Assembly: GCA_003566995.1 (NCBI GenBank)
Contig: PXBG01000103.1
Span: 40,824 to 104,823 of the forward strand
Length of the DNA stretch: 64,000 bases
DNA from: Syntrophobacteraceae bacterium
GTDB taxonomy: Bacteria > Desulfobacterota > Syntrophobacteria > Syntrophobacterales > Syntrophobacteraceae
Direction of reading: 5' to 3'
Numbering within the stretch: the stretch's first letter is position 1; each line of letters begins with the position of its first letter. Below, in pieces: positions 52,732 to 62,613 of this stretch. The notes under the pieces are model-generated. The model was not told where the DNA came from and did not search any database. It saw only the letters and a program-made list of their open reading frames with translations. The position numbers and the translations under genes are program-made.

Positions 52732-53664
52732 TCATCCCACCGGAAAGGCCGCCAGGATGAGACTGTACGAAAGGGCGGAAAGGAGGGTCACAATGGAAAT
52801 GCTCGTGGCCGCCAGTTCCGGGTGCCCCCCCATTTCCATGGCCATGACGTAGGTGATGGTGGCGGGAGGAGCGGCCAGGAGTATGAGGCCCGGCAACACC
52901 AGGGCTTCGGGGACCTGGAACAGCACCATGAACAAGTAGCCCAGCAGGGGAAGGGCCATGAGCTTGAAAAAGGCGATGCCCGCCAGTTCCTTTTTCATGA
53001 CACGGAAAGCGCCGAAAGAAAGGCTCGCCCCAATGAGCAGGAGAGCCATGGGGAAGGCCATTCCCGACAGAATGTCCAACCCCTTCCTCACCGTGACGGG
53101 CATGTCCAGCCCCGTGAGGGAAAAGCCGATTCCCAGGACAACGGAAATGATGATGGGGTTGCTCACCATGCTCTTGAAAAGGGACCCGTTCCCCTCCCCC
53201 TTTGAGTTCAGGCTGCCGTAGACGCTCAAAATCCACACCGCCAGCAGGTTCTGCCCCAGAATCACGAAACCGCTCAGAATGGCCATGCGTGCAAAATGAC
53301 TTTCCCCCAGGGAATAAAAGGCCACGGCAAAGGCCATGTAGGCGATGTTTCCGTGAAAAGAACTGTGAAGGAATGTGGCGCGGCGGTTGTCCGATATTTT
53401 AGCGAGCCGGCTTGTGAGAATGCTCCCCAGAACCACCAGGACCATGGCGGTGAGAGTCCCGAACACAGCCGCCAGGTTGAAGTTGGCCCTGAAAGACGTT
53501 TCTCCGATTTCGCGGAAAATGGTCACGGGAATGGCCACTTTGTAAACGAGCTGGTTGGCGGTTTTGATGAACGCCGCATCGATAAAATTTCTGCGCTTGA
53601 GGATCAGGCCGAGAGCGATGATGCTGAATATGGGCAGGGTGGTGTTGACAAGAATGTTGAACAT
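52732..53664 (-). CDS. AEC family transporter (auxin efflux carrier-like)
   Basis: 310-residue inner-membrane protein with about ten helices in two inverted halves: NTTLPIFSIIALGLILKRRNF and NQLVYKVAIPVTIFREI near the start, then GMAFPMALLLIGASLSFGAF and LILLAAPPATITYVMAMEM. The family exports or takes up small organic acids (e.g. malonate, malate); substrate cannot be told. Convergent with the response regulator gene. Confidence 0.88.
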   Translation of the reverse strand: MFNILVNTTLPIFSIIALGLILKRRNFIDAAFIKTANQLVYKVAIPVTIFREIGETSFRANFNLAAVFGTLTAMVLVVLGSILTSRLAKISDNRRATFLHSSFHGNIAYMAFAVAFYSLGESHFARMAILSGFVILGQNLLAVWILSVYGSLNSKGEGNGSLFKSMVSNPIIISVVLGIGFSLTGLDMPVTVRKGLDILSGMAFPMALLLIGASLSFGAFRVMKKELAGIAFFKLMALPLLGYLFMVLFQVPEALVLPGLILLAAPPATITYVMAMEMGGHPELAATSISIVTLLSALSYSLILAAFPVG

Positions 53665-53818
53665 TTTAGTTTCTCTGCATTATGCTTGTAACGCTGTTCC
53701 CTGCCGGGGGTCACTTCCGGGAGGGGCCAGCCGTTGGAAAGCCCTTGACCTTTGGGTGGAAGTCTAATACACGCAGTGTTGGCCAAAATACAGCGGAAAG
53801 GATGCACGGAGCAAGACC

Positions 53819-54229
53819 ATGACAAAGAATAAAGTGGAAGACGACAACCTCATGGAAGGCTTTGAAGACGAAAGCCCCATGGAATACGACCAAAACGAAG
53901 AACTGGATTTCAGCAGCGAGGAAGAACTGCTGCTGGAAGAGGCGGACGAGGAGGACATCCTTCCCTCCGTTCTCTACAAGGGAATGTCACGCCCCAAAAC
54001 GGAGGACGACTGGCGCCAGCTCCTGATGGAGGCGAGCCGGGAAGGCGTGCCCTCCTACAGCTATGGGGACAGTTACGAGGAAGGAGCCCTCATACTCCAC
54101 GACACTTTCGGCCTGGGCGTGGTGAGCAAAGTCATTTCACCGCGCAAGGTGGAGGTCGTTTTCGAAGACAGCAGGAAGCTGATGGCCATGAATGTGACGC
54201 CTCCCCCCGAAAAAGCCCGGGCTTCCTGA
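53819..54229 (+). CDS. small protein with acidic N terminus and Tudor-like C-terminal domain
   Basis: 136 residues. The first 50 are strongly acidic and probably disordered (EELDFSSEEELLLEEADEED). The C-terminal 50 have EGALILHDTFGLGVVSKVIS followed by KVEVVFEDSRKLMAM, resembling the small beta-barrel at the C terminus of UvrD/PcrA helicases and of CarD-like proteins, which contacts RNA polymerase. I do not know a named family. Four bases separate it from the convergent phosphatase gene. Confidence 0.65.
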   Translation: MTKNKVEDDNLMEGFEDESPMEYDQNEELDFSSEEELLLEEADEEDILPSVLYKGMSRPKTEDDWRQLLMEASREGVPSYSYGDSYEEGALILHDTFGLGVVSKVISPRKVEVVFEDSRKLMAMNVTPPPEKARAS

Positions 54230-54233
54230 GGCT

Positions 54234-55055
54234 TCAGGCGGGACCGTCCGCGGCCGGCGCAAGGGCGGGAGCGAGGGTTTTGCGCACGATGTCCAGAAGA
54301 AAGGGGTGCACCATGGCGTTGCCTCCCACGATGTGCCCGTTGTTCAGGTGGTCCTGGCCTCCCCAGAAGTCGGTCACGATGCCCCCCGCTTCCAGGACGA
54401 GGAGCGTGCCCGCCGCCACATCCCAGGTTTTCAGCCCCATTTCCCAGAAGCCGTCCACCCGTCCTGCGGCCAGGTAGGCCAGGTCCAGAGCCGCCGCACC
54501 GGCTCGCCGTATGCCCCCCGTCCGGAGAAAGATCTCCCGGAAGGCCGCGAGATAAGGGTCGATCCACTGGCGGGTCCGGTGCGGAAAACCCGTCGCCACA
54601 AAAACATCCTGCAGCTTTTGGGGGGAGCGCATGTGGATGGGCTGGCCGTTGAGGAATGCTCCACCCCCGCGCACGGCGGAAAACATTTCCTCCCGAACGG
54701 GGTCCAGGACAACCCCCGCCACAGGCTGTCCATCCTGGCACGCGGCAATGGACACGGCCACGAAAGGAAAGCCATGGATGAAGTTGGCCGTGCCGTCCAG
54801 GGGATCGATCACCCAGGTGATTCCCTCCTTCATGCCTTCATTGGGGGTTTCTTCGGACATGATGTGGTGTCCGGGAAACCGTTTCTGCAGATACTCCATG
54901 ATGATCGCTTCGCATTGCATGTCCACTTCGGTCACGTAGTCGGAAACGCCCTTCATGCGCACCTGGGAGCCGGACATTTTCCCCATGGAATCCCGAATGA
55001 CCGCTCCCGCTTCCAGCGCCGCGGCACGAGCCGCCTCTGCCAGTTCCAGGGTCAT
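54234..55055 (-). CDS. suhB: inositol monophosphatase family protein
   Basis: 273-residue Mg2+-dependent phosphatase. Metal-binding motifs: EE of SEETPNEG, WVIDPLDGTANFIHGFPF (DPLDGT at about residue 85) and the C-terminal KTWDVAAGTLLVLEAGG. Homologues act on inositol phosphate, fructose bisphosphate or PAP. ATG 55055 fits the family N terminus; GGAGG lies twelve bases upstream, a little far. Confidence 0.88.
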   Translation of the reverse strand: MTLELAEAARAAALEAGAVIRDSMGKMSGSQVRMKGVSDYVTEVDMQCEAIIMEYLQKRFPGHHIMSEETPNEGMKEGITWVIDPLDGTANFIHGFPFVAVSIAACQDGQPVAGVVLDPVREEMFSAVRGGGAFLNGQPIHMRSPQKLQDVFVATGFPHRTRQWIDPYLAAFREIFLRTGGIRRAGAAALDLAYLAAGRVDGFWEMGLKTWDVAAGTLLVLEAGGIVTDFWGGQDHLNNGHIVGGNAMVHPFLLDIVRKTLAPALAPAADGPA

Positions 55056-55331
55056 GATGTTGTGTTGCCTCCCCGGTGGAATCACGGAATGCCGTGATCT
55101 CACTCATCCGTTGATTGAAATCGTCACAGAAAAAACCTTCGACACCCGGTGAAAGGTTTTGCATTTCCGGGCCCCGCAGTCAATGCACAAGTTTTTCAGG
55201 CTTTCGGCTCAAGACGCGAACAAGGCTGCCGGCCTGACAGCAGGTTGCGCCCGGGATGAAACCTTTTTTTGAACGACCGTGAGCGCCGGGCCGGGACTCA
55301 GCGGTCCCGGGGAATTCTCAGGAGCCATTTT

Positions 55332-56210
55332 TTGCGAATCGACGTTCACACCCACATTTTTCCCCCGGAGGTAGTGAAAAACCGCCACGCGCATTTCGTG
55401 GGCGAACCGGCTTTTCACCACCTTTACGGGTCCCCGCGGGCACGGCTCGCCACCGCGGAAGACCTTCTTCAGGCCATGGATGAACAGGAAACCGACATTT
55501 CCGTGGTGTCCGGCTTCCCCTGGAAAAGCCCAGACCGCGCCGCAAGGCACAACGACCATATCCTGGAAAGCTGTTCCAGACACCCCGGCCGCCTGATCCC
55601 TCTTTGCTGCGTGGACCCCCGAACCCCTCATGCCCCGGCAGAAGCGGAAAGGTGCCTGAAGGGGGGAGCGAGGGGGCTTGGCGAAATCGCCCTTTACGAA
55701 CCCTGCACGGTGGGGGAAGCGCTCCGCTCCATGGAAGGCCTGGTGGAACTCTGCCGCGAAACTCAATCGGTCCTGCTCGTTCACGCCAACGAGCCTGTGG
55801 GGCACCTTTACCCGGGCAAGGCCCCCATGGGACTCGATTTTTTCTACGGGCTGGCACAAATGAGCGCGGGCATTTCCCTCATCCTGGCCCACTGGGGGGG
55901 AGGCCTGGCCTTCTATGAAACGCTCAAAAAGGAAGCGAAGGAAGTGCTCGCCCGGGTCCACTACGACACGGCCGCATCGCCCTATCTTTATGATCCCCGC
56001 ATTTATTCCATCATGAGCCGAATCGTCGGCGCGGAAAAAATCCTCCTGGGCACCGACTTCCCCCTTCTCTCATGGAGAAGGTATGACGACGAAATGAAAA
56101 ACGCGGGACTTTCCGAGGACCAAAGGAAGGCCATCCAGGGGATCAACGCGGCCCGTATTTTCAACATCCGGGAGGACTCTCCCTCCTGCAGCGGCCAGCA
56201 TCCGGGATGA
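55332..56210 (+). CDS. amidohydrolase family 2 protein
   Basis: 292-residue TIM-barrel metallohydrolase of the amidohydrolase-2 (ACMSD-like) family: RIDVHTHIFPPEV at the start (HxH metal ligands), SVLLVHANEPVGHLYPG, LILAHWGGGLAFYE, and the late LLGTDFPLLSWRRY with the Asp ligand. Substrate is unknown; family members decarboxylate or hydrolyse aromatic or amino-acid derivatives. TTG 55332 is chosen for GGAG seven bases upstream; upstream readings have no site and poor similarity. Confidence 0.8.
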   Translation: MRIDVHTHIFPPEVVKNRHAHFVGEPAFHHLYGSPRARLATAEDLLQAMDEQETDISVVSGFPWKSPDRAARHNDHILESCSRHPGRLIPLCCVDPRTPHAPAEAERCLKGGARGLGEIALYEPCTVGEALRSMEGLVELCRETQSVLLVHANEPVGHLYPGKAPMGLDFFYGLAQMSAGISLILAHWGGGLAFYETLKKEAKEVLARVHYDTAASPYLYDPRIYSIMSRIVGAEKILLGTDFPLLSWRRYDDEMKNAGLSEDQRKAIQGINAARIFNIREDSPSCSGQHPG

Positions 56211-56279
56211 TGCCCGGAGTTGGCCTGCTTCATCCTCCGCCCCGATCCCCTGCAAAAACCCGGAACACCCGGGTCCCGC

Positions 56280-57266
56280 TCACGCCCAAAAAGCGCTCAC
56301 GGTCACCAGAAGGAACATGCACAGGGGATAGTAACTGGCCCGGTTGAACAAGGCGGAAGCGTCTTCGCTTTTCTTTGACCGGTGCAGCTTCCATGCGGGA
56401 AGCAGGAGCAGCACGCCGCCCACGAGCAGTGCTCCCGGCAGGTAAAGGGCATGCAGGACAGCCGGAGTGGCCGCATACAGCAGCAGGCTCAGGAACACGC
56501 TTCCCCCCAGGCTCCGGAGAATGACCTGCGAAGCTTTTTCCGTTCCCAGCCGCACGGGTATGGTCTGCGCCTCCATGTCCCTGTCCGCCTCCATGTCCGT
56601 CCAGTCGTTGGGCACGTTCTGGCCCCCCACTTCCCAGCTGAAAAGCCACAGGAAGAGCAGGACCAGGAAAATGGCGGAAGGATGGGACGTCACGGCAAAA
56701 ACCGCGGCGATGCCCCCCGCCGTCTTCACTCCTCCGCTCACCGCCGTTCGCAGGTAGCTCACCCGCAGGAGCAGGCAGTAAATGGCTTCCAGCAGACATC
56801 CCGCCAAAAAGACCAGGGCGCAGAGGGGGTTGAGCCAGTAGGCGCCCACAAGGGCCACCAGCCCCCAACCCGCGGTCCAGAGAATGCTTTCCCTGAGAGT
56901 GAGCAACCCCTGGGCGAGAGGGTGGCGCACGAAAACGGAATCCAGGTCGTTCGCGGTGGTTTCCAGCCCGCGGGATTGAAACTTCTTCCGGTCCACGCGG
57001 TAATCCACCACGTCGTTGAGGGCATACACGGCCGTGTATCCGGCGAAGGCGGTGATCAAACCCAGGATGACCACGGGGGCTGAGGGAACATGCCCCAGCC
57101 AGAGCATGGCGGCCAGGGCGGGAGTGGCCATGTCGAGGAGTCCATGGGGCGTTCGGGAAAGAGCCATGAAGAGTTTGAGGCGGGCAAGACCGGAAGGGTT
57201 TACCCCCGGAGTATTCGCCCCTGAAGAATTTGCCCCTGAAGAATTTGCCATGGACGCGGTGCTCAA
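56280..57266 (-). CDS. UbiA-family prenyltransferase
   Basis: 328-residue polytopic membrane enzyme that prenylates an aromatic acceptor, likely in menaquinone (or other quinone) synthesis, consistent with a respiratory organism. First Asp-rich motif NDVVDYRVDRK, second DWTDMEADRD, and around nine helices. The N terminus carries a 15-bp tandem repeat (57214-57249) coding for SSGAN repeats. TTG 57266 is used because GGAG lies seven bases upstream. It ends the TCA operon. Confidence 0.85.
   Translation of the reverse strand: MSTASMANSSGANSSGANTPGVNPSGLARLKLFMALSRTPHGLLDMATPALAAMLWLGHVPSAPVVILGLITAFAGYTAVYALNDVVDYRVDRKKFQSRGLETTANDLDSVFVRHPLAQGLLTLRESILWTAGWGLVALVGAYWLNPLCALVFLAGCLLEAIYCLLLRVSYLRTAVSGGVKTAGGIAAVFAVTSHPSAIFLVLLFLWLFSWEVGGQNVPNDWTDMEADRDMEAQTIPVRLGTEKASQVILRSLGGSVFLSLLLYAATPAVLHALYLPGALLVGGVLLLLPAWKLHRSKKSEDASALFNRASYYPLCMFLLVTVSAFWA
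57214..57249. repeat. 15-bp tandem repeat in the ubiA-like 5' coding region
   Basis: Two and a half copies of TTTGCCCCTGAAGAA (57214-57228, 57229-57243, then TTTGCC), the first with one change. It encodes SSGAN-type residues in a low-complexity N terminus and is likely length-variable. Confidence 0.75.
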
Positions 57267-57326
57267 ATCATTTCTCCTTTGCGCCAATCATCTGTGTTGC
57301 GGCGGGAAAAAGCAGGAAGAGCCCCT

Positions 57327-58709
57327 TCAACTCTCTCCGTAGACGTCCCTGTAAAGGGCGTCCAGCTCCTCCCGGGAAAGGACTTTTTCCTGGAGGACCA
57401 CTTCCCTGATGGTCTTGCCTTCCGCCCAGGCCTTTTGGGAAATGGCCGAAGCCCTGTCGTATCCCACAAGGGGGACCAGGTAGGTGGAAAGGGCCAGGCT
57501 GCGTTCCACATTGTCCCGGCACTTCTCCTCGTTGACCGTGATGCCGCCGATGCACCGGGTGTGAAAGAGGTGGGCTGCGGAAGCCAGGAGGGTGATGGAC
57601 TGGAGCAGGTTGTGTGCCATGAGGGGAAGCATGGTGTTGAGTTCCAGTGTGCCGCCCTGGCCGCACAGGGAAATGGCGGCATCGTTTCCCGCCACCTGGG
57701 CGGCAACCTGAATCACCACTTCCGGAATCACGGGATTGACCTTGCCGGGCATGATGGAGGAACCGGGCTGAAGAGAGGGCAGGTTGATTTCACCCAACCC
57801 GCAGCGGGGCCCTGAAGCAAGCCACCTCAGGTCATTGGCCATTTTGTGCAGGCTCACGGCCATGGTCCTGAGAGCCCCGCTCAAAAAAACCACGCTGTCC
57901 TGGGCCCCCTGGGCCTCAAAGTGGTTCCCGGCCTTTCGAAAGCGGCAGTTCGTCTCCCGGGCCATGGATGCAACGACCCGTTGTGCAAATTCAGGATGAG
58001 CGTTGAGTCCCGTTCCCACGGCGGTGCCCCCGAGGGCCAGCTCCAGAAGCCCCTCGGAAGCCTCTTCCATGCGCTGCCTTCCCAGCTCCACCTGGCGGGC
58101 GTAGCCGCTGAATTCCTGCCCCAGAAAAAGGGGGACGGCGTCCTGAAGATGAGTGCGGCCGATTTTGAGGACGCGGGCAAATTCCCGGGACTTTTCCAGA
58201 AGTCCCCCGTGAAGGCCGTTCAGGGCGGGCAGGAGAACTTCCCGCACCTGGAGCCAGGCCGCCGCGTGCAGCACGGTGGGAATCACGTCGTTGCTGGACT
58301 GGCCCAGGTTCACGTGGTCATTGGGATGCACGGGAGACTTTCCCCCCCGGCTTCCCGTGAGCATTTCATTGGCCCGTCCCGCGATGACCTCGTTGGCATT
58401 CATGTTGGTGGAAGTGCCCGAGCCCGTTTGAAAGACATCCACCACGAACTGGCTGTCCAGCAGTCCGTCCATCACTTCCCGGGCGGCCCTTTGCACCGCG
58501 CCCGCAATTTCCCGGTCCAGAAGGCCCAGTTCCCCGTTCACGAGGGCGGCATGTGTCTTCACAAGCCCCAGGGCCATGATGAAAGGGCGGGTGAAGGTGA
58601 TCCCGCTCACGGGAAAATTTTCCACGGCCCGCTGCGTGGAAGCCCCATAATAGGCGTCCCGCGGCACAAAGACCTCACCCAGCCCGTCCACCTCTCTTCG
58701 CACACTCAT
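57327..58709 (-). CDS. fumC: fumarate hydratase class II
   Basis: 460-residue iron-free fumarase that hydrates fumarate to malate. Signature SSIMPGKVNPVIPEV near residue 318, HPNDHVNLGQSSNDVIPT, and GTAVGTGLNAHPEFA. Length is normal. The start overlaps the aldehyde dehydrogenase stop as ATGA. In the TCA operon after sdhAB. Confidence 0.95.
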   Translation of the reverse strand: MSVRREVDGLGEVFVPRDAYYGASTQRAVENFPVSGITFTRPFIMALGLVKTHAALVNGELGLLDREIAGAVQRAAREVMDGLLDSQFVVDVFQTGSGTSTNMNANEVIAGRANEMLTGSRGGKSPVHPNDHVNLGQSSNDVIPTVLHAAAWLQVREVLLPALNGLHGGLLEKSREFARVLKIGRTHLQDAVPLFLGQEFSGYARQVELGRQRMEEASEGLLELALGGTAVGTGLNAHPEFAQRVVASMARETNCRFRKAGNHFEAQGAQDSVVFLSGALRTMAVSLHKMANDLRWLASGPRCGLGEINLPSLQPGSSIMPGKVNPVIPEVVIQVAAQVAGNDAAISLCGQGGTLELNTMLPLMAHNLLQSITLLASAAHLFHTRCIGGITVNEEKCRDNVERSLALSTYLVPLVGYDRASAISQKAWAEGKTIREVVLQEKVLSREELDALYRDVYGES

Positions 58710-60076
58710 GACCTCTGGACCACCACGGTTTTGGCGTTGGAAAACTCCTCCATGCCAAAGTGGGAAAGTTCCCGGCCCACGCCGGACTTTTTGATGCCCC
58801 CGAAAGGCAGGCGGGGGTCTGATTTGACCATGTCGTTGATGGCCGTGAAACCCGTTCGGATTTTCCTGGCCAAGGCCTCCCCCCGCTCCATGTTTCGGGT
58901 CCAGATGGAAGCCCCCAGTCCGAATTCCGTGTCATTGGCCAGCCGGATCATTTCTTCTTCACTGTCCACGGCCATGACGGGGGCGATGGGGCCGAAGACC
59001 TCCTCCCGAAAAAGCCTCATGGAGGGTGTGACCCTGGTGACCACCACGGGATCGAAAAAATAACCCCTCCCTTCGGGGGCGCGGGGACCGGAAATGACCT
59101 GCGCCCCCTGCTCCCGGGCATCGGCCAGCTGGTCCTCAAGCTCCTGGATGAACTCCCCTCTGGCCAGGGGACCCACGTCCGTTTTTTCATCCATGGGATC
59201 CCCCACCTTGAGGGCCCGCATGTGCGCCACGAATTTCTCAAGGAAGGCATCGTAAACGGACTTCATGACCAGAAAGCGCTTGGCGGCGATGCAGCTCTGT
59301 CCGCCGTTCATGAACCGGGCCAGCACACCCGTTTGGGCCGCTTTGTCCAGGTCCGCGTCCTCCAGGACCATGAAAGGATCGGATCCCCCCAGTTCCAGGA
59401 CCATTTTGCGGATGCGCCGGCCCGCAGCTTCACCCACTTTCGATCCCGCCTCCACGGAACCCGTGAGAGAAACGCCGTCCACCAGGTCCTCGTCGATGAT
59501 CCTCGTGGCTGAAGACGCATCCAGGGGCAGGTTCCGGAAAACGTGCCGGGGAAGTTCCGCCCGCTCAAAAATCCTTTCGATTTCCATGGCGGCCATGGGC
59601 ACGTTGGATGCGTGCTTCACCAGGCACACATTGCCGGCGGCCATGACGGGAACGGCGAAACGGAACGCCTGCCAGAAGGGAAAGTTCCAGGGCATGATGC
59701 CCAGGATCACCCCCAGGGGCTCATAGGTGACATAGCTTTTGAAAGCTTCCGTGGCCACCCCTTCATCCCTGAGAAACTTTCCGGCGTTTTCCCCGTAGTA
59801 ATCACAGAGGAAAGCGCATTTCTCCACTTCCGCCACCGCCTGGCCGATGGGCTTTCCCATTTCCCGGGTGATGATGCGGCCGAACCGGTGAGACTCTTCC
59901 CTGAGGACCCCCGCCACCCTTTTGAAGCATTCCGCCCGTTCCTTCACGCTGCGCCCGGACCATGCGGCAAAGGCCTCACCGGCCCGGGCCACAGCGGCCT
60001 GGCACTGATCCCAGGCCAGCGTTTCAAATTCAGCGTTGATTTCCAGTGTGAATGGATTGACCGAAAGCAGGGTCAT
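58706..60076 (-). CDS. NAD(P)-dependent succinate-semialdehyde dehydrogenase (aldehyde dehydrogenase)
   Basis: 456-residue [15 protein letters not shown] near the start, the Glu of [15 protein letters not shown], and the catalytic Cys in [12 protein letters not shown], plus [11 protein letters not shown], resemble GabD/Sad succinate-semialdehyde dehydrogenases. Placement between sdhB and fumC fits succinate formation from succinate semialdehyde. Cofactor is not decided by sequence here. Start ATG at 60076 with AGGAGGTGATTTC upstream. Confidence 0.88.
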   Translation of the reverse strand: MTLLSVNPFTLEINAEFETLAWDQCQAAVARAGEAFAAWSGRSVKERAECFKRVAGVLREESHRFGRIITREMGKPIGQAVAEVEKCAFLCDYYGENAGKFLRDEGVATEAFKSYVTYEPLGVILGIMPWNFPFWQAFRFAVPVMAAGNVCLVKHASNVPMAAMEIERIFERAELPRHVFRNLPLDASSATRIIDEDLVDGVSLTGSVEAGSKVGEAAGRRIRKMVLELGGSDPFMVLEDADLDKAAQTGVLARFMNGGQSCIAAKRFLVMKSVYDAFLEKFVAHMRALKVGDPMDEKTDVGPLARGEFIQELEDQLADAREQGAQVISGPRAPEGRGYFFDPVVVTRVTPSMRLFREEVFGPIAPVMAVDSEEEMIRLANDTEFGLGASIWTRNMERGEALARKIRTGFTAINDMVKSDPRLPFGGIKKSGVGRELSHFGMEEFSNAKTVVVQRS

Positions 60077-60139
60077 GAAATCACCTCCTCAACAGGCCAT
60101 GCCGCTCAAAAAGCGAAAAGCCTTCATTGCCGTGAAATT

Positions 60140-60844
60140 TCACCGGGGACCGAGTTTCTCCGCTTCTCTTTTGAGGGTGTTGATGCACCTGGTGACGGGA
60201 ATCTTCTTGGGGCAGGCGCGCGTGCAGTCAAAGAAATTCTCGCAGGACCAGACGCCGTTGGCAAAATCGATGTTTTTGAGCCGTTCCCTGTAACGGGAGT
60301 CCCGCGAATCGCAGATGTACCGGTAGGCCCACACGAGGGCAGCCGGCCCCACATAGTCCCCGTTCCTGGTCATGACGGGGCAGGCTCCCGTGCAGCAGGC
60401 GCACAGGATGCACCGAATGACATCGTCCACCTTCCGGCGGTCTCGGGGATCCTGAAGCCTTTCCTTTTCAGGGGGATCTCCCCGGGCCATGAGATGGGGA
60501 CGCTGCTCCCCGATCCTTTTCAGAAAGCCTTCCATTTCCACCACCAGGTCTTTGACCACGGGAAAGAACGGAAGTGGTTCCAGAAGCACTTCCTGCCCCT
60601 CATAGTCCTTCACCAGCTGCTGGCAGGCCAGGCCGCAGACCCCGTTGATGCGCATTCCGTCCGACCCGCAGACGCCATGCCCACAGGACATGCGGTAGCT
60701 CAGGGTCCCGTCCTGTTCCCACCGGATCCTGTTGAGACAGTCCAGAATCCGGTCCCGGGGGTCGGCCTTGACATTGTAGCTCCTGTAGTGAGGTTTTGCC
60801 TCAACCTGTGGATCGTGGCGGAATATCCTGAATTGCATTTCCAT
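60140..60844 (-). CDS. sdhB: succinate dehydrogenase/fumarate reductase iron-sulfur subunit
   Basis: 234-residue subunit that carries electrons from the flavin to the membrane quinone. [2Fe-2S] motif SCGHGVCGSDGMRINGVCGL with an Asp as the fourth-type ligand region as in E. coli SdhB, [4Fe-4S] CILCACCTGACP, and [3Fe-4S]/CEN region CENFFDCTRACPKKIP. Start ATG at 60844. It follows sdhA with a one-base gap. Confidence 0.95.
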   Translation of the reverse strand: MEMQFRIFRHDPQVEAKPHYRSYNVKADPRDRILDCLNRIRWEQDGTLSYRMSCGHGVCGSDGMRINGVCGLACQQLVKDYEGQEVLLEPLPFFPVVKDLVVEMEGFLKRIGEQRPHLMARGDPPEKERLQDPRDRRKVDDVIRCILCACCTGACPVMTRNGDYVGPAALVWAYRYICDSRDSRYRERLKNIDFANGVWSCENFFDCTRACPKKIPVTRCINTLKREAEKLGPR

Positions 60845-60845
60845 G

Positions 60846-62567
60846 TCAATACGTCCTCGCCCTGGGTTGAAAACGGGTCACTGTGACGGGTTTGTGATCA
60901 ACCCGCACACGGCCGCCGCGCCGGCAAACCAGCGTGTGCCTGAGAAAACGGTCGTCGTCCCGCTCCATGTGATCCTCCCGGGAGTGCGCTCCGCGGCTCT
61001 CCCGGCGTGCCAGGGCCGAATGCACCATGGCTTCCGCAAGCCCGAGAAGGCATTCCAGTTCCAGGGCCTCCAGCAGGTCCGTGTTGAACCGGTCCCCTTT
61101 ATGGTCCACCCGGACACGGGGATAGCGCTCCTGGAGTTCCCCGATGCAGGCCAGGGCTTTTTGCAGGCTCTCCTCCGTGCGAAAAACGGAACAGTGGAGA
61201 GTCATGGCTTCCTGAAGCTCCGCTCTCAAGACCCCCGTCTTTTCCCCCGTCCCTTTTTCCTTGAGGCGGGCGATGCGCCGGGCCGTCTCTTCCCCGGGAC
61301 GCTCGGGCGCTTCCTGCCACGGAAGGCGGGCCAGTTCCCCGGCCATTTTCTGCCCTGCCCTGCGCCCGAAAACCACCAGGTCCAGGAGAGAATTGCACCC
61401 GAGCCGGTTGGCGCCGTGCAGGGACAGGCAGGAACACTCCCCCGCCGCATAAAGCCCCGGCACACGCTCTCCCTGCAGGTCCAGGACCTCCCCTTCCGTG
61501 CTGGTGGGAATGCCTCCCATCATGTAGTGGCAGGTGGGGGCGATGGGCACGGGTTCCCTGGCGGGATCGACCCCCAGATAGATGCGCACGAAGGAGCTGA
61601 TGTCCGAAAGGCGTTCTTCCAGCTTCTTTTCCCCCAGGTGAGTGAGATCCAGGTGAACGTAGTCCTGGCCGCCGATTCCCCGGCCTTCGCGTATTTCCAT
61701 GGCAATGGCGCGGGAGACCATGTCCCTGGGTGCCAGGTCCTTGATGGTGGGGGCATGGCGCTCCATGAACCTCTCCCCTTGGGAATTGCGAAGGATGCCC
61801 CCTTCACCCCTGGCCGCTTCGCTGATGAGCACTCCCAGGCGATGGATTCCCGTGGGATGAAACTGGACAAACTCCATGTCTTCCAGGGGAAGCCCCGCCC
61901 GGTAGGGCAGGTAGACCCCGTCTCCCGTGCTGGCGAAAGCGTTGGAGCTGGTCTTGAAAACCTTGCCGTAGCCCCCCGTGGCCAGGAGGATCATGCGGCA
62001 GTGGAAGAAATGGAGTTCCCCCGTGGCCGTTTCATAAGCGATGAGGCCCGCCGCCTGCCCATCCCGGAAAACCAGGTCCAGCATCTGAAATTCGGGATAG
62101 ATCCTGATGCCCTTTCGCACCGCCTCGAAATAGAGCGTGTCCATGATGACCCGGCCGCTGCGGTCCGCCGCGTAGCAGGCCCTTTTCACGGCCGCTTCCC
62201 CAAAATTCCGCGTGTGGCCCCCAAAAGCCCGCTGGGCGATTTTCCCGTTGTTCATGCGGTTGAAGGGAACACCCATGTGCTCCAGTTCGTAAACGGCTCT
62301 CGGCGCATCACGGGCCAGGATCTCGGCCACATTCTGGTCCGTGAGGTAATCTCCCCCCTTGACCGTGTCGTACATGTGCCATTCCCAGGAATCGGGCTCC
62401 TCGTTGCCCAGGGCCGCGGCGATTCCTCCCTGGGCGGCTCCCGAATGGGAACGGGTGGGATAAACCTTGCTGATGAGGGCCACATCGCCCTTTCCCGTAA
62501 CTTCCAGGGCCGCTCGAAGGCCCGCGAGCCCGGCACCCACGATGACCACGTCGTGTTTGAAAACCAT
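60846..62567 (-). CDS. sdhA: succinate dehydrogenase/fumarate reductase flavoprotein subunit
   Basis: 573-residue flavoprotein that oxidises succinate or reduces fumarate. FAD motif [15 protein letters not shown] at the start, the flavinylated His in [16 protein letters not shown], active site [20 protein letters not shown], and C-terminal [14 protein letters not shown]. Start ATG at 62567 follows AGGTGA. No SdhC/D-like anchor lies between gltA and sdhA or in the rest of the operon. Confidence 0.95.
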   Translation of the reverse strand: MVFKHDVVIVGAGLAGLRAALEVTGKGDVALISKVYPTRSHSGAAQGGIAAALGNEEPDSWEWHMYDTVKGGDYLTDQNVAEILARDAPRAVYELEHMGVPFNRMNNGKIAQRAFGGHTRNFGEAAVKRACYAADRSGRVIMDTLYFEAVRKGIRIYPEFQMLDLVFRDGQAAGLIAYETATGELHFFHCRMILLATGGYGKVFKTSSNAFASTGDGVYLPYRAGLPLEDMEFVQFHPTGIHRLGVLISEAARGEGGILRNSQGERFMERHAPTIKDLAPRDMVSRAIAMEIREGRGIGGQDYVHLDLTHLGEKKLEERLSDISSFVRIYLGVDPAREPVPIAPTCHYMMGGIPTSTEGEVLDLQGERVPGLYAAGECSCLSLHGANRLGCNSLLDLVVFGRRAGQKMAGELARLPWQEAPERPGEETARRIARLKEKGTGEKTGVLRAELQEAMTLHCSVFRTEESLQKALACIGELQERYPRVRVDHKGDRFNTDLLEALELECLLGLAEAMVHSALARRESRGAHSREDHMERDDDRFLRHTLVCRRGGRVRVDHKPVTVTRFQPRARTY

Positions 62568-62613
62568 TGATCTCACCTCACTCCCGGAAGCGTCACACCC
62601 GGGGAAGAAGCTT

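Noticed and set aside
60843..62570. 575-codon plus-strand ORF opposite sdhA
   Set aside because: Shadow of sdhA codons; composition and lack of motifs do not support a gene.
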